A stretch of DNA of 64,000 nt, taken from the NCBI GenBank assembly GCA_947179155.2, contig OX359270.1, forward strand, positions 5,756,577 through 5,820,576, read 5' to 3'. Below are positions 1 through 10,735 of this stretch, one piece after another. This stretch comes from Hedera helix. Taxonomy: Eukaryota; Streptophyta; Magnoliopsida; Apiales; Araliaceae. The notes below the pieces were generated by a model. It did not search any database. It saw only the letters and a program-made list of their open reading frames with translations, and was not told the origin of the DNA. How positions within the stretch are numbered: the stretch's first letter is position 1; each line of letters starts with the position of its first letter. The position numbers and the translations under genes were made by a program.

Positions 1-1159
1 ACAATCATCCAATATCTAACAAGAAGATGAAGGGGAATATTTCTCCTTGGAACGGAGCAGGCTGCAGAATCTGAGAGTTGTCTACTTTTAGAGTACTTGT
101 GTAGTTTCTTGGAAAGATATGGAAATGTGGGCATTGTTGACTGAATCTTACTTGAAGAATTATATAAGCTCATACCATCTGACAATGGCCATGCAATTAG
201 AATTCATTTCCGTAATCTTTTGGCAGAGTCTCAAGAACCTTAAAAGGAGTAAAGAAGTACATAGATGTCCCATTACATAATGGTCTATGTATCATATTCT
301 GACCAGAGTCATTTTATCAATACATAGAAAACAAGTTTGTTTGCTACGATTCCGACATCAATAATCAAGGGTGAAATTATGCTTATTGTTGTTGACTTGG
401 TTGGATTTGGACCAAGTGGTTAAAGTAGTGAATGCATCTTCAAATTAAATAATGGAACACATAATTGATAAAGAATAAAAATGACTAAGAATATGCTGTA
501 CCTATAGGAACTTGGAGCTGGTACTCGTTGAGGACATGATAACAGAAACTCATCAAGAATGTTGTTTTCTTTATAAAAAAGACCAATTGATGCTCGAAAT
601 TTCGTGATTAATCCAAGTTGATGACTCCAAAAGGATAAGAAAATAGCGACAAGTATGATGTTATGGAGAATATATGATTGCCAGGGTCTGTAACTAAGAT
701 ACAAACTTTACATTTAACCAAATAAAGTTAAACTGAAATAGAAGTGAAGATAAATGTTAAGAGGTAACAACACACTAGAAGGTTGGTAGTTGTAACAAAT
801 ATTTCCTACTAAGTGTGAATTATAAGGTGGAAATACATTGCTACGCTGGTCACTACCTTTTATAGAAATGTCTGACTAGAGTTTTGATGAGTGTCAACGT
901 AGTCTTTATAATTGCTTTCTATGGTACATTTTTGCTTTACATTGTGATGTTATTAATTGTATATTGTATATCAACTTACACGAATCTTTGCTTTACAATA
1001 TGACTAAGATTTAACTAACTCAAAAATGCAAATTTAAACATCATAAAGCTATATTCGGTTTGAAAGATTTATACATCCCGGCTTCTACCTGCAAATTGGA
1101 TCGACTTAATTTTAGTGGAGCAACATCTTGTCCCCTTAATATGGAGTAGGGTTTGAATA
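1..1159. other. Non-coding flank, possible ARV1 intron
   Basis: No coding exon, RNA gene or clear repeat is recognised here. If the ARV1-like exons at 2737-4426 belong to a full gene, its N-terminal exons must be further left, beyond this window or too decayed to see. Small open frames on both strands have no family resemblance. Confidence 0.4.
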
Positions 1160-1619
1160 TGTTAGAGTATATATGTTGACCCACATCGAATACCTTGAAA
1201 AAGTATATCTAGTATATAATGAGTGGGACCAACTCTTCTCATAGTCAACTAGTTTTGAGTTAAAGAGTTTGATAGTTTTATATACTAGATTTGGACCCAT
1301 TTCATAAATCTAACGTGGTATCAGAGCAGACCTATCCGTGGGTTAATTAAAAACATTTCTTAGCCTACATTCTCACCAATTTGCAGTACATTTCTTAAGG
1401 TTAAAAATTATGCATTTCTTAACTAGTAACTTATCTATTGGGTCAATAGTTCGTAGTTTACTAGATTTCTTTTGGGCTTGTCTTGTGACTAGCTTTTTCT
1501 AGGCTTGCTTATCTTTTGTGAGTCTCATTCTTCTGGGCTTGCTTATCTAGTTATCTTGTGTCTCATATTCATCAGGTTCATGTGCAACTTTCAATACACT
1601 GGGTTACACATGAAGGGGA

Positions 1620-1672
<53 letters not shown>

Positions 1673-1787
1673 CCCACATCAAATACCTTGAGAAAATATA
1701 TCTAGTATATAATGAGTTGGGCCAACTCTTCTTATAGCCAATTGGTTTTGAGTTAGAGAGTTTGATATTTTTAGATATTACCTAACA
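1160..1787 (+). mobile_element. TRIM-like miniature LTR retrotransposon
   Basis: Two direct repeats flank about 300 bp of non-coding DNA. The left LTR (1160-1315) begins TGTTAGAG and ends in TAACG. The right copy (about 1621-1787) shares the core CCCACATC, AATACCTTGA, TATCTAGTATATAATGAG and GTTTTGAGTTA blocks and ends in TAACA. Directly after the left LTR, at 1316, is TGGTATCAGAGC, the usual plant initiator-tRNA-Met primer-binding site. A purine tract, GAAGGGGAG, lies just before the right LTR (about 1612-1620). There is no gag or pol, which fits a terminal-repeat retrotransposon in miniature. A (TA)n tract has expanded at the start of the right LTR. No convincing 5-bp target duplication was seen. 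Confidence 0.75.
1621..1669. repeat. (TA)n microsatellite
   Basis: About 24 TA dinucleotides sit at the start of the right LTR of the TRIM-like element. The left LTR has only a short TATATAT at the matching place, so the tract expanded after insertion. Confidence 0.95.
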
Positions 1788-2736
1788 AAATCTTTTTGAT
1801 TTATCAACAAAATGGTTATGATTGCTTAAATTTGAAAACTTTGGAGTGGAAAGGGGAATCTGGAATAGACATATGCACAGAACAAAATCCTAACAGATCG
1901 GTTGATTGGTGTAGTCTAATGGGTAGAATAGAAATTATTTTCAAGGTTTCTCATGGTCTTTGCAAATCTTGCAGTGGTGATTATGCCAACATGTTGATAG
2001 AGGGATGTCATAGAGAATCCTTTTCACTGTATATAGGAAGGCAGTTGACTGATTTGACTAGTGTGATGTTATTAATGCTCTTATTTTGTTCTTGTTATGG
2101 TAGTGTTTTCTGTTTTAGCAAAAATGATTTCTTTTGTATGACCTCTATCAAATAAAAAAAAATGAAACAGTATGGTTGAATTGGATATTGAGGTCATTTA
2201 GAATTGCTGAAAACTTTTAAAATCAGTGAAATTTATATGATAGGAACCCAGGCCTATTGAATAACTTGTTTCAATAGGCGGCATATGGAATAACTTTATG
2301 AAAATAAAGATGTCAACCAATTGAGTGGTGCTGAAATTTGGATGCTACAATTGGCATTTGGCAAGACTAGAAACTCTCAATCGAGAGGTGAAGTTTGTCA
2401 GACGTTTGTAGGAATACCATCAAGATCGAGTGCAAAAGTCACCATATATGTTTTCTTGTTCAATTGGTCATGTAGAATTTTACAGAGCAAAATGCTGTCT
2501 CAGCTGAAGGTTATGAGAAATAAAATGTTGAGTATTTATGAGTGTATACTGTTGGCATACTAGAAGGCATGCTTTTACGCCATGATAAATCAAATGTTCT
2601 TTGATAAAGCATAATAATTGTACAGTATTTATTAAGAAGAATGAGATACTGTGACCATTCTCGATTCAGCATATTGTTAATTAACAAAGAAATTATTTAT
2701 CATTTTTTTGCTTATGTATCTGCTCTCCATGCACAG
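1788..2736. other. Non-coding, likely ARV1 intron
   Basis: Small open frames occur at 1796-2155 and 2321-2563 but match no family I know. They lack splice sites in phase with the downstream ARV1 exons. I treat this stretch as intron or intergenic DNA. Confidence 0.4.
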
Positions 2737-4426
2737 ATCTAAAGATGTAGTTCTGGCAATCCTAGTTTCCAGTTACTTCAAAATCTTTCTTATTGCTGCA
2801 ATGGTATGATTTAAGTCCAAATTCTATAGCATAATGTGATTAAAGTTTTTACTAGCTAGTTAACTCAGTATGCTCTCTAATTCCTGAGTATGCATTCTGT
2901 AGATCTGGGAATTTCCTTCGTCTGTGTTTTACATCAGCGACATAATTGTCCTATCATCTAACACTTTGGCTTTGAAAGGTGAGAATTCACAGTTAACAAA
3001 AAAAAAACATGAATATTATGCACTTGCAATAATTTTCAATCTCGTTTAACAAGTACTTGACCATTTTCTTTGAATAATGTTCAGATCAACATATTTGTTC
3101 TATCATTTTGACCTGTGTCAATCAGTGGGTGACAAATTGGGCTGTCTTTAATTTTTTTATCACAAGGATTTGATATTGGTATAGAACTTGGATATCTTTA
3201 GAACTTTGGATATCTTCCAAGTACAATGGTTATAGCTTTTGTCTTACAACTCTTTATTGGAGACTGCATGCCTACAACGTTCAGTGATTCAATTATAATA
3301 TGTTTATAATCGAATATGTTTATAATCGAATTGTTGAGATCATGGAAATCTATATCATGATTGATCTGTTGAATGGTCTATGATCAGTATATTTTACCTC
3401 AGACAGCGTATCTTTAATTACACTTGCATTTTGGAGGGCACAATGTTAACATTTACAACTTTATGATTCGAACAAATACGACTGTAGCTAATTTTAGTAT
3501 TTTGATGCTTGTGTGATGTAGCTGATGTGACGCATCAGAATAGTAGTTAGACTAATGCTCTTACACAAACGTTAATGGCTAATTATCGTATTAACACGAA
3601 TAAGGTAAAAACCTTGTATCCAAGTGAAAAGAACGAATTTTCCGAGAGAAGACACAAAAATATTGATAATAATTTTCAAAAGAATACTTCAAAAACCCTC
3701 GGATAACATGTTCATAGTCTGAAAATACTTTCCTATGACTGTTCGGAAAAGAAAAATTAAAATTGAGGAAAATAATAAAATCCTAATAATTTTTTTTAAA
3801 ATGCCTAAAACACGAACATGCCGAAGATAATTAAAAAAACTACCGGATTTTTCTAAATAATAAATAAAAATACATAAAATATATTAAATCGTCATAAATA
3901 CTAAAATATATGAAAATCCGAATCTTCTTTGATAGTTTCTCATGCATCATCATGTTTACTTTTTCTGGTTTTATTATATCACTCATGTATTCTCTTCGTC
4001 CCTAATTGATGGTGTCTTTTCTTTTAAATGATGAGTTTTATTTTTTGGGGGATGGGGGCATCCCAACTGAGTCCTCAGTTTTCTTTTGTTTCAATCCTTC
4101 TTTTCTAGTAAGTTTAAATGTTAAGGTTAATCATTCAACCTTTCTATCAATATGAATCCGCTAAATGCCATTTTTCTCACATTGTTGGAAGTAAAATAAA
4201 AACACAACAGATGAGACGTTGAGAGATAAATTAGTGTACTACTATGTTCTCAGCATGTTTTATCAATCACATTGATGATTCTCTTCGTTCCTCTAAACCA
4301 GTGATCACAGAGTCTGCCATGTCTAAATGCTTTGGCGTCTGCTTGATTGCATATGCTGTGAAGTTCCTGGTGATCGAGATGGGAAATGGTGGCTTATTGA
4401 CTTCAGGTGGCATTGATTGGGCTTAG
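2737..4426 (+). CDS. ARV1: ARV1-like protein, C-terminal exons
   Basis: Three exons join in phase: 2737-2803, 2903-2978 and 4302-4426 (stop TAG 4424-4426). Each junction has AG acceptors and GT donors (GTATGA, GTGAGA). The predicted tail includes SSYFKIFLIAAM, WEFPSSVFYISDIIVLSS and VITESAMSKCFGVCLIAYAV, which follow the conserved C-terminal membrane segments of plant ARV1. ARV1 is an ER membrane protein needed for sterol homeostasis and GPI-anchor assembly. The defining N-terminal zinc-binding Cys motif is not in this window. Its exons lie beyond the left edge or have been lost, so I cannot say whether the gene works. After the stop, 4427-4600 stays open in another frame and is probably 3' UTR. 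The call rests on remembered family similarity. Confidence 0.68.
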
Positions 4427-5392
4427 AGGCTCGTACTGTCATCTCTATGTTAATATTGTCCTTCTCTTTGGGGTTGGTGTTGCTGATCAACCACTATCTT
4501 GTCTTTGGCAACCATCTTTCACAAGATTTGCACAATGGTGGAGATTTTACTTCTCATTTTTGGATCTTGATCAGCTTGGACAAGAATAGCTGTATATTGT
4601 AGCTTTCAGTGGCAGCTAAACGGAGTATTATTTCTTGCTCATATTTTAGTTTCAATTTTGTTAATAATATTATTATGGGAAATGATATGATATATAGTGC
4701 GACTTTATGTATCAAATTTTTTGTTGTCAGGTATGTGAATAACAATTAGTGATAACAATTTTATTTATATTTGAATTAAAATTTTAAAGCCAAGTTTTGT
4801 ATATTGAGAATTTCCTTACTTTTTTGTACGTTGCAATCGTAATTTGGCATAAAACTTTCGCAATACATAACAAAATTCTATCATTATTCTTTCTATTTTC
4901 ATTTCCCTTTCCTGTACATAGCCTGCACTGTTTTGCTTTCTTTTGAATTGTAAATCTTTTCTTGATTTTCTTCTAATGGATCTGTTATTGGCATTTCTAG
5001 TCTTCTGCATAACTATCTACAAAAGGAATATTCATTGCAGCAAGTCAGAGATTAAATATGCCAAAATAGTATTGTCCAAAAGTTAGATATGCATGTTGAC
5101 CTTTTAAGATTAATTTAACAAATCTTAAAATTTAATATTGGCGCTAACTTGTTTAATTTAGGGTAACCAAATTTAATTGTTGAACTCAAATAAAAATATT
5201 AATAATTTCAATATTTGTTACCTGTAAAATTTAATTAACATTATATTAATTTTGAATTTTAGAATTTTAGAAATTGACTTTAAAAAGTTGATTTTAAAAT
5301 GGAGAAAATATTTAAAAAGCCAAATACAACACTTATTTTTGGAACACAAGGATTGTAGTTTGTGTGAAAAAAGATAAATTTTAGGTTGTAAT
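4427..5392. other. ARV1 3' flank and AT-rich intergenic DNA
   Basis: The first ~200 bases are probably 3' UTR of the ARV1-like gene. The remainder is AT-rich with no recognised gene or repeat. The copia element begins directly after it. Confidence 0.45.
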
Positions 5393-5754
5393 TGTTAGGT
5401 AACTCCTCGAATCCTGTTATGAAAAAAAAAAAAAAAAAAAATTTGTAAGAATATATTATTTTGGAAGTAATCATATTTGTAGTAGGTATATTTATATATG
5501 AGAGTAATTAGATTAGAAAAATGGAGTTGTGGGTACTCTATAAATAGAGTCTTTTGTTTAGAGAGAGATAACACAACCAAGAGTTAGTAAGATCTTAGAG
5601 AGTTAAGAGAGGATATAATTGGGTCTTGAGTTGCTGTGGGTAAAAAGTTGTATTGTGGAGATTAATATATCGAAGTTAGTTTTGTGGATTAGGTCATTGA
5701 GGACCAAATCACGTTAAATATTATATTATTTATTTTTGCACTTAATTCCTAACA
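5393..5754 (+). repeat. Left LTR of copia element
   Basis: A 362-bp LTR that starts TGTTAGG and ends CCTAACA, with a TATA box near 5538 and a poly(A) run at 5420-5440. It is shorter than the right copy, which has about 35 extra bases near 7365-7400. Confidence 0.85.
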
Positions 5755-5813
5755 AGTGATATCAAGAGTTAGGTTCATTGGATTTGAGGTAGAGGGAATT
5801 AATTAGCGTAATA

Positions 5814-6540
5814 TGATAGTGACGAATTTGAGTAAATTTGAGTTTTCAATATTCGATGGAAAAATAAATTTCACATTGTGGTAGAGTAGTGTGCAAGATC
5901 TTTTGGTATTGCAAGGACTTGATCAAGCTTTGGAGGAGAAAAAATCAGACGAAGTGAAATAAGCAAATTGACAAACAAGTCGAAAGAAGACGGTAACCAC
6001 AATACATTATTCGTTAGCACATGAGATAAGGTATGATGTGTTAAAAGAGATTGATCCGAAAAAGTGTTAGAAAAATTAGAGAAGAGTTATACTTTAAAGT
6101 TGCTAACTAATAAATTGTACTTGAAGATGGAATTGTATTCCTTAAAGATAGATGAAGGGACGAATCTCCATGATCATCTAAATATTTTTAGCAGGTTAAT
6201 GTCTCAATTGTTAAATACAGTTGAAAAATTGGAAGATGTTGCTTTTATTGTTATCTTTGCCCAAGTCTTACAAGTTACTGGTGCAAACATTATTGGTGAA
6301 AAAATCAACTTTGATTTTAGATGAAGTGGTTACTGTTTTAAGAGAAAGTCAAAAAGTTGATGGGAGAAGAGAGTAATAACATTGGTGATCAAGCACTAAT
6401 CGTAAAAGGTTCCAATCAAGAGAGGTGTCAATGGAGAAATAATAGTAGATAAAGATCAAGATCTAGGCTAAGAGATTACAGTGATATAGAATATTATTAT
6501 TGTGGAGAGAAGGATCACAACTGACACCACAACCGATACC
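5814..6540 (+). pseudogene. Copia gag remnant
   Basis: Reading from ATG 5814 gives a copia gag start (FDGKINFTLW, then DLLVLQGLDQALEEKK). In-frame stops follow, and a frame shift leads to the open piece 6064-6324 with LKMELYSLKI and LHDHLNIFSRLMSQL, typical of UBN2-type gag capsid. A degenerate zinc knuckle (YYCGEKDH) is near 6490-6520, followed by a stop. The stops and frame changes show it cannot make a full Gag. Confidence 0.75.
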
Positions 6541-6691
6541 AATGCAGAACATTAAGAGATGACATAAAGAGTTTACGAAAATATCAAGAAAAACTAAAAG
6601 AGAAAGAAAAGTTGAAAATGTTAATTTATATAGTGAAGCTAAAGAAGTTGTTTTAACGACTAAGAGTGATTATAATGAAGTTGAGTGTGTA

Positions 6692-6967
6692 TTGAATTTT
6701 GCAATTTTATGCATATTTGCAAGGAGAGATTGTTTTGAGAGTTTGAAGCAAGATGGAGAATTTGGTTATGTTAATGCGGTGAATAAAGGGATAATACAGA
6801 TTGAAGGCAGTGGATGTGTTCATTTCAAACTTCATGATCGTACTACAAAGATTCTTGACAAGGTATGTTATGTTCCTAGTTGTGGTGAGAATATAATTTC
6901 ATTGAGAAAATTATCCTCACTTAAATATACATACGTGGGTCAAGAAGATTTTCTACAAGGTGTTTAA
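6692..6967 (+). pseudogene. Copia pre-integrase remnant
   Basis: An open segment contains GSGCVHFKLHD and VCYVPSCGENIISLRKLSS, the GAG-pre-integrase region of copia polyproteins (the 'l.dVlYVP.l..NLlSv..L' pattern). It breaks off at a stop at 6965-6967, and no integrase catalytic core follows before the right LTR. This is the most 3' pol sequence the element keeps. Confidence 0.75.
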
Positions 6968-7125
6968 GGAAGACAAATTAATTTTTCAAGGTCAGAAGAA
7001 TAGAAAATTAATTTATGTGTTGGATAGACAGTCTATGCGTGGAAAGAAAACCAAAAAAAGCAACCATCAAAGTGAAAATCAACGATGAAAGTGAAGTATT
7101 TGGGGATTTGAGTCAAGGGGGAAAT

Positions 7126-7516
7126 TATTAGGTAACTTCTCGAATTCTATTACGAAAAGAAATCTTATTTTTTGATAAAAATATTATTTTGAAAGTAATC
7201 TACTTGATATATTTATTATATGAGAATGTCCTAATTAGATTAAGAAAAGGGAGTTACAAGTACTCTATAAATAGAATCTTGTGTTTAGAGAAAGTTAGCA
7301 CAACCAAGATGTAATAACATCTTAAGGAGTTGAGAGATTGTGTAATTGGGTCTTAGGTTGTTGTGTGAAGGAGAGGTTTTTCAGTTTTTATTTCGTGCAA
7401 AAAAAGTTATATTGTGGAGATTAATATATCGAATTTGATTTTGTGAATTAGGTCATTGAGCACCAAACTACGTTAAATATTGTATTGTTTATTTTTGCGA
7501 GACTTAATTCCTAACA
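7126..7516 (+). repeat. Right LTR of copia element
   Basis: A 391-bp LTR starting TATTAGG and ending CCTAACA, with the TATA box CTCTATAAATAGA near 7262. It differs from the left LTR by many substitutions and a ~35-bp indel. Confidence 0.85.
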
Positions 7517-7653
7517 CTAATTTTTAATATTTTTTTTAAGAAACAAAAATGTAAATACATTTTACAATTTTAAACAATGAAGTAGAGGTTCGGGGCAGCG
7601 CACCCAACATAATTTTGCACTTTTCGATTGCATTTATAAAACATGTATTTCCT

Positions 7654-7903
7654 ACGTTCTAAAATATAATATTATTATTAATTTTTTGAAGTCAACTCAA
7701 GACATTTTTAAACTCAATATTGTCATAAATTTTTTTCATTTTAGTTAATACAATGATAAATATTATAAACTATCTAAAAAATACTAATTATTATAGGATT
7801 TATTGTTAAATAAATTTTGACAAATCTCAATTTTGAATATAAAAATATCTCAAATTAACTTTTAAAAGTCAATATTAATTTTAGAATCTGGATCGGAGGG
7901 TGT
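7654..7903. repeat. MITE-like repeat, copy 1
   Basis: A 250-bp AT-rich segment with the blocks AACTATCTAAAAAATA, a TATTGTT core and AAAAATATCTCAAA. It ends ATCGGAGGGTGTA, resembling Stowaway/Tc1-mariner termini. A second copy lies at about 10500-10735 in the same order and orientation. Termini are not exact enough to fix a target duplication. Confidence 0.55.
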
Positions 7904-8065
7904 ATTTGATTACGATGTTAATACAATAAATAGGAATACTATATGTGCACACTTTATTGACCCCTAATACGTTTTTCTAATCACAAATTTATCCATAAAT
8001 AATTAATTGATTAATTATTTTAAAAATAATATAAATTAAATTATTATTTATTTAATGAAGATTAG

Positions 8066-8069
<4 letters not shown>

Positions 8070-8143
<74 letters not shown>
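8070..8143. repeat. (TA)n microsatellite
   Basis: An uninterrupted run of about 37 TA dinucleotides in AT-rich intergenic DNA. Confidence 0.97.
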
Positions 8144-8146
<3 letters not shown>

Positions 8147-8218
8147 TAAAAATGATATGGAATTGAGAAAATTATAAAAATAATAATTTAACTCCGTAAA
8201 TTAATTTTTTCATAAAAT

Positions 8219-8430
8219 TTAAGTGATGCCAAAGGACCCAACTCCTCTCAATGCGGCTTCGACCTTGATTTTAATAATAATAATAAATAAATAAATATTT
8301 GAGGTGATGTTTGTGGCACGTGAGGATGAAGAGTCGGATGTAGAACAGCTAGTTGTTGGAATGTCAGGCCCATCTTTAGTCTTAATAAGTTGAGCCCAAT
8401 ACATCCTCTTCTTAAAGCCCAGCATACATT
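8219..8430. other. Higher-complexity segment, unknown
   Basis: This piece is less AT-rich than its surroundings and contains CACGTGAGG near 8318 and an AGCCCAA near 8393. An open frame exists on the minus strand but matches no family I recognise. It could be a promoter or UTR relic. Confidence 0.25.
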
Positions 8431-8619
8431 CTATCCAAATAATAATAAATAAATTAAGTAAGGGTTATAATTATTATTTTAAAAGTTTATACAAAATGAG
8501 TACGTTGTTAGATACATGTTTTAGGAATGAATTTAATGTGTTTTGTTTTGGACAGTTTTTTTTTTAACATTAATCGGAGTATGGAGTCGTGTGAGGTCGA
8601 CATATACTCCGACTCTATG

Positions 8620-8621
<2 letters not shown>

Positions 8622-8680
<59 letters not shown>
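8622..8680. repeat. (TA)n microsatellite, left of fold-back
   Basis: About 29 TA repeats end 13 bases before the left arm of the fold-back element at 8693-9024. Confidence 0.97.
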
Positions 8681-8684
<4 letters not shown>

Positions 8685-8692
8685 ATACATTT

Positions 8693-9024
8693 TTATAGAG
8701 CATATACCATCTATACCCTTCAAAATAAGAATAAACGGTTAGAATTAAAAACTGAAAATGGACGCCTGCTACTAGTAGTAGCAAACTCCGCTACTAGTAG
8801 TAGCGAACATTTTTTTTTTAAAAAAAATCTTCCATTAATAATAGTAGCGGACGCGTTTTTATGATTTAATTTAGAGTTTGGCTTTCAAATGGACGTTCGC
8901 TATTATTACTAGCGAATTTTTTAAACATTTCGTTACTAATAGTAGCGAACGTCGATTTTCAGTTTATAATCTTAACTATTTACTATTGTTTTGAAGGGTA
9001 TAGATGACTTATGTCCTATAAGGA
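8693..9024. mobile_element. Fold-back MITE with long inverted arms
   Basis: The left arm (about 8693-8765) reads TTATAGAGCATA, then CATCTATACCCTTCAAAA and AACTGAAAATGGACG. The reverse complement of the right arm (about 8950-9024) reads CTTATAGGACATAAGT, CATCTATACCCTTCAAAA and AACTGAAAATCGACG. The middle is rich in AGTAGTAGCG and its complement, giving nested hairpins. No coding capacity. Long imperfect inverted arms and small size fit a fold-back or Mutator-type MITE. Superfamily is unresolved because no target duplication could be fixed. Confidence 0.7.
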
Positions 9025-9051
9025 TCCATAACAAATACATGCTATGGATCA

Positions 9052-9054
<3 letters not shown>

Positions 9055-9111
<57 letters not shown>
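9055..9111. repeat. (TA)n microsatellite, right of fold-back
   Basis: About 28 TA repeats, mirroring the tract on the other side of the fold-back element. Confidence 0.97.
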
Positions 9112-9113
<2 letters not shown>

Positions 9114-9279
9114 AAACACAATCCATTTTGAATTCAAAATTTGACAAAGCACAACAACGGTTAGAATTATTCAATTTTAATCTAATGGCTCACATTTTAT
9201 CTCACACACACAATTTTTCCTTAAATCAACACTCAATTTCACACCCATTTATTCAAATTTAAATTCAAAAAAATAATAA

Positions 9280-9380
9280 ATAAAATAATAATAATAATGA
9301 TGATGATGATGATGATGATGATGATATTAATAATAAATAAAATAATAATAATAATGATGATGATGATGATGATGATTATG
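9280..9380. repeat. (AAT)n / (ATG)n compound microsatellite
   Basis: AATAATAAT runs pass into GATGATGAT runs, and the whole pattern is repeated twice in tandem (about 9285-9325 and 9335-9378). A degenerate AAT-rich tail continues to about 9425. Confidence 0.9.
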
Positions 9381-10089
9381 ACGACAAAAAGAACAATAAC
9401 AATAATAATAACAATAATAATAATTATTGTGGTGATGTGGTGAATTATGATAATTGTTATTGATGATTGTAAGTTTTATAGATATGTTTAAATTTTTTTG
9501 GATATTTATTTTTAAAGAAAAATTAATTATTATGGTGGTGTGGTGAATTATGATAATTTTTATGTGTGTTTATAAATTATTTTAGGTTATAAAACGGTTT
9601 TAAGTAATGAAATATTTTTTGAATTTTAATTTAATTTTTTATTACGTTGTGCCTTCAGGCACGGACAATTACTAATATATATATATAGTACTTGAATTTA
9701 TACATTTATATATGTATATTTGAATGTTTTTTATATTCTAAATATTTTTATACTAAACTTATATTATTTTTATTATTGTACAGGTATAGTATATTTCGAT
9801 TAGTCTAGTAGTAAATAGATTATCTAACTTTTACAAAATTTGAGTTTGATTAGCTCGTAGCTAATGGTTTACTATCTCATCCATTATACATATTTTTTAA
9901 TTTTTCTTACAAATATTATATTTAACGATAAGATAAAATTTGATATAAATAATTATCGACACAATAAAATTTATTTATTGCATAATTCTGTCGCTAAAAG
10001 CGTCACGAAGACGATATTCATAACATTAAATGTGTATTGTAAAAAAATAAGAAATATATGACATCAAGACGATTTTAATCTTAAGTGAT

Positions 10090-10450
10090 GATTTTAAAAG
10101 CGTAATATACCCCGTCGAAAGTTTGAAATATTCTACTTACCATATCCCAAAACTCTACTGTCGCCCTAAATACATTATGGATTTTATAAAAATATCCACG
10201 CCACGCCACCCCACCTCACCCCATCCCATGCGTTGTCGTTACTACACAGTGTTTGGTTCAGCTACAAAAGGTGTAATGGCCAAGCTAAAAAAAATGGTCA
10301 TAACTCATAAGGGGTGTTCAATCCAATCACATTTAATCAGTAGAAAGACGGAGCCCCTAACTGACGTTATGGCCCTTATGGGTTCAAGCTGTCCCACCTG
10401 TTACTTTCTAGCCTCCGAACTCCGAAGTAAGCATTCCAATTCATTCTGAG
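10090..10450. other. Less AT-rich segment, unknown
   Basis: An open frame of 108 codons runs at 10123-10449 on the plus strand, including a CCACGCCACCCCACC-like tract near 10200. It has no recognisable domain and no similarity I can name. It may be a relic or chance frame and is recorded as non-coding. Confidence 0.25.
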
Positions 10451-10499
10451 AAACGGAGTTTTGGAGATTGTAAAAAACTTTATAAAAAAAATGCTAATA

Positions 10500-10735
10500 T
10501 AAAATTATTTTGACTTTTAAAAATTATCATAAAGTATTCTTAAATTTTAAATTAACATTAATTTCTTGAATATAGTCAATAGAATGATAAATATTAAAAA
10601 CTATCTAAAAAATATTACACATTATAAGATCTATTGTTCCATAATTTTTAATGAATTATTTTAATTTTAAGTTTAAGTTTAAAAATATCTCAAAATGACT
10701 TTAAAAGCCATTAATAATCTTATAATTTTAAATAG
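10500..10735. repeat. MITE-like repeat, copy 2
   Basis: Shares the ordered blocks AACTATCTAAAAAATATTA, ATCTATTGTTCC and AAAAATATCTCAAAATGAC with the copy at 7654-7903, in the same orientation. Confidence 0.55.

Larger units (their letters stand above)
5393..7516 (+). mobile_element. Non-autonomous Ty1/copia element
   Basis: A 2.1-kb element bounded by LTRs at 5393-5754 and 7126-7516. Both carry GGTAACT near the start, a TATA box (CTCTATAAATAGA), the shared block GGAGATTAATATATCGAA and the end ACTTAATTCCTAACA. A primer-binding-like GTGATATCAAGAGTTAGG follows the left LTR at 5756. The purine tract TCAAGGGGGAAA precedes the right LTR. The flanks read GTAAT on the left and CTAAT on the right, a near-match for a 5-bp target duplication. 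Inside are decayed gag and a pre-integrase segment. Integrase core, reverse transcriptase and RNase H are absent, so the element needed helper proteins to move. LTR divergence and internal stops indicate an old insertion. Confidence 0.85.

Noticed and set aside
4407..4602. Open frames after the ARV1 stop (LGLVLLINHYLVFG)
   Set aside because: Hydrophobic but not in phase with the ARV1 exons and not part of the family as I know it; probably 3' UTR.
8508..9262. Open frames rich in IYIYIY
   Set aside because: They are translations of (TA)n microsatellites, not proteins.
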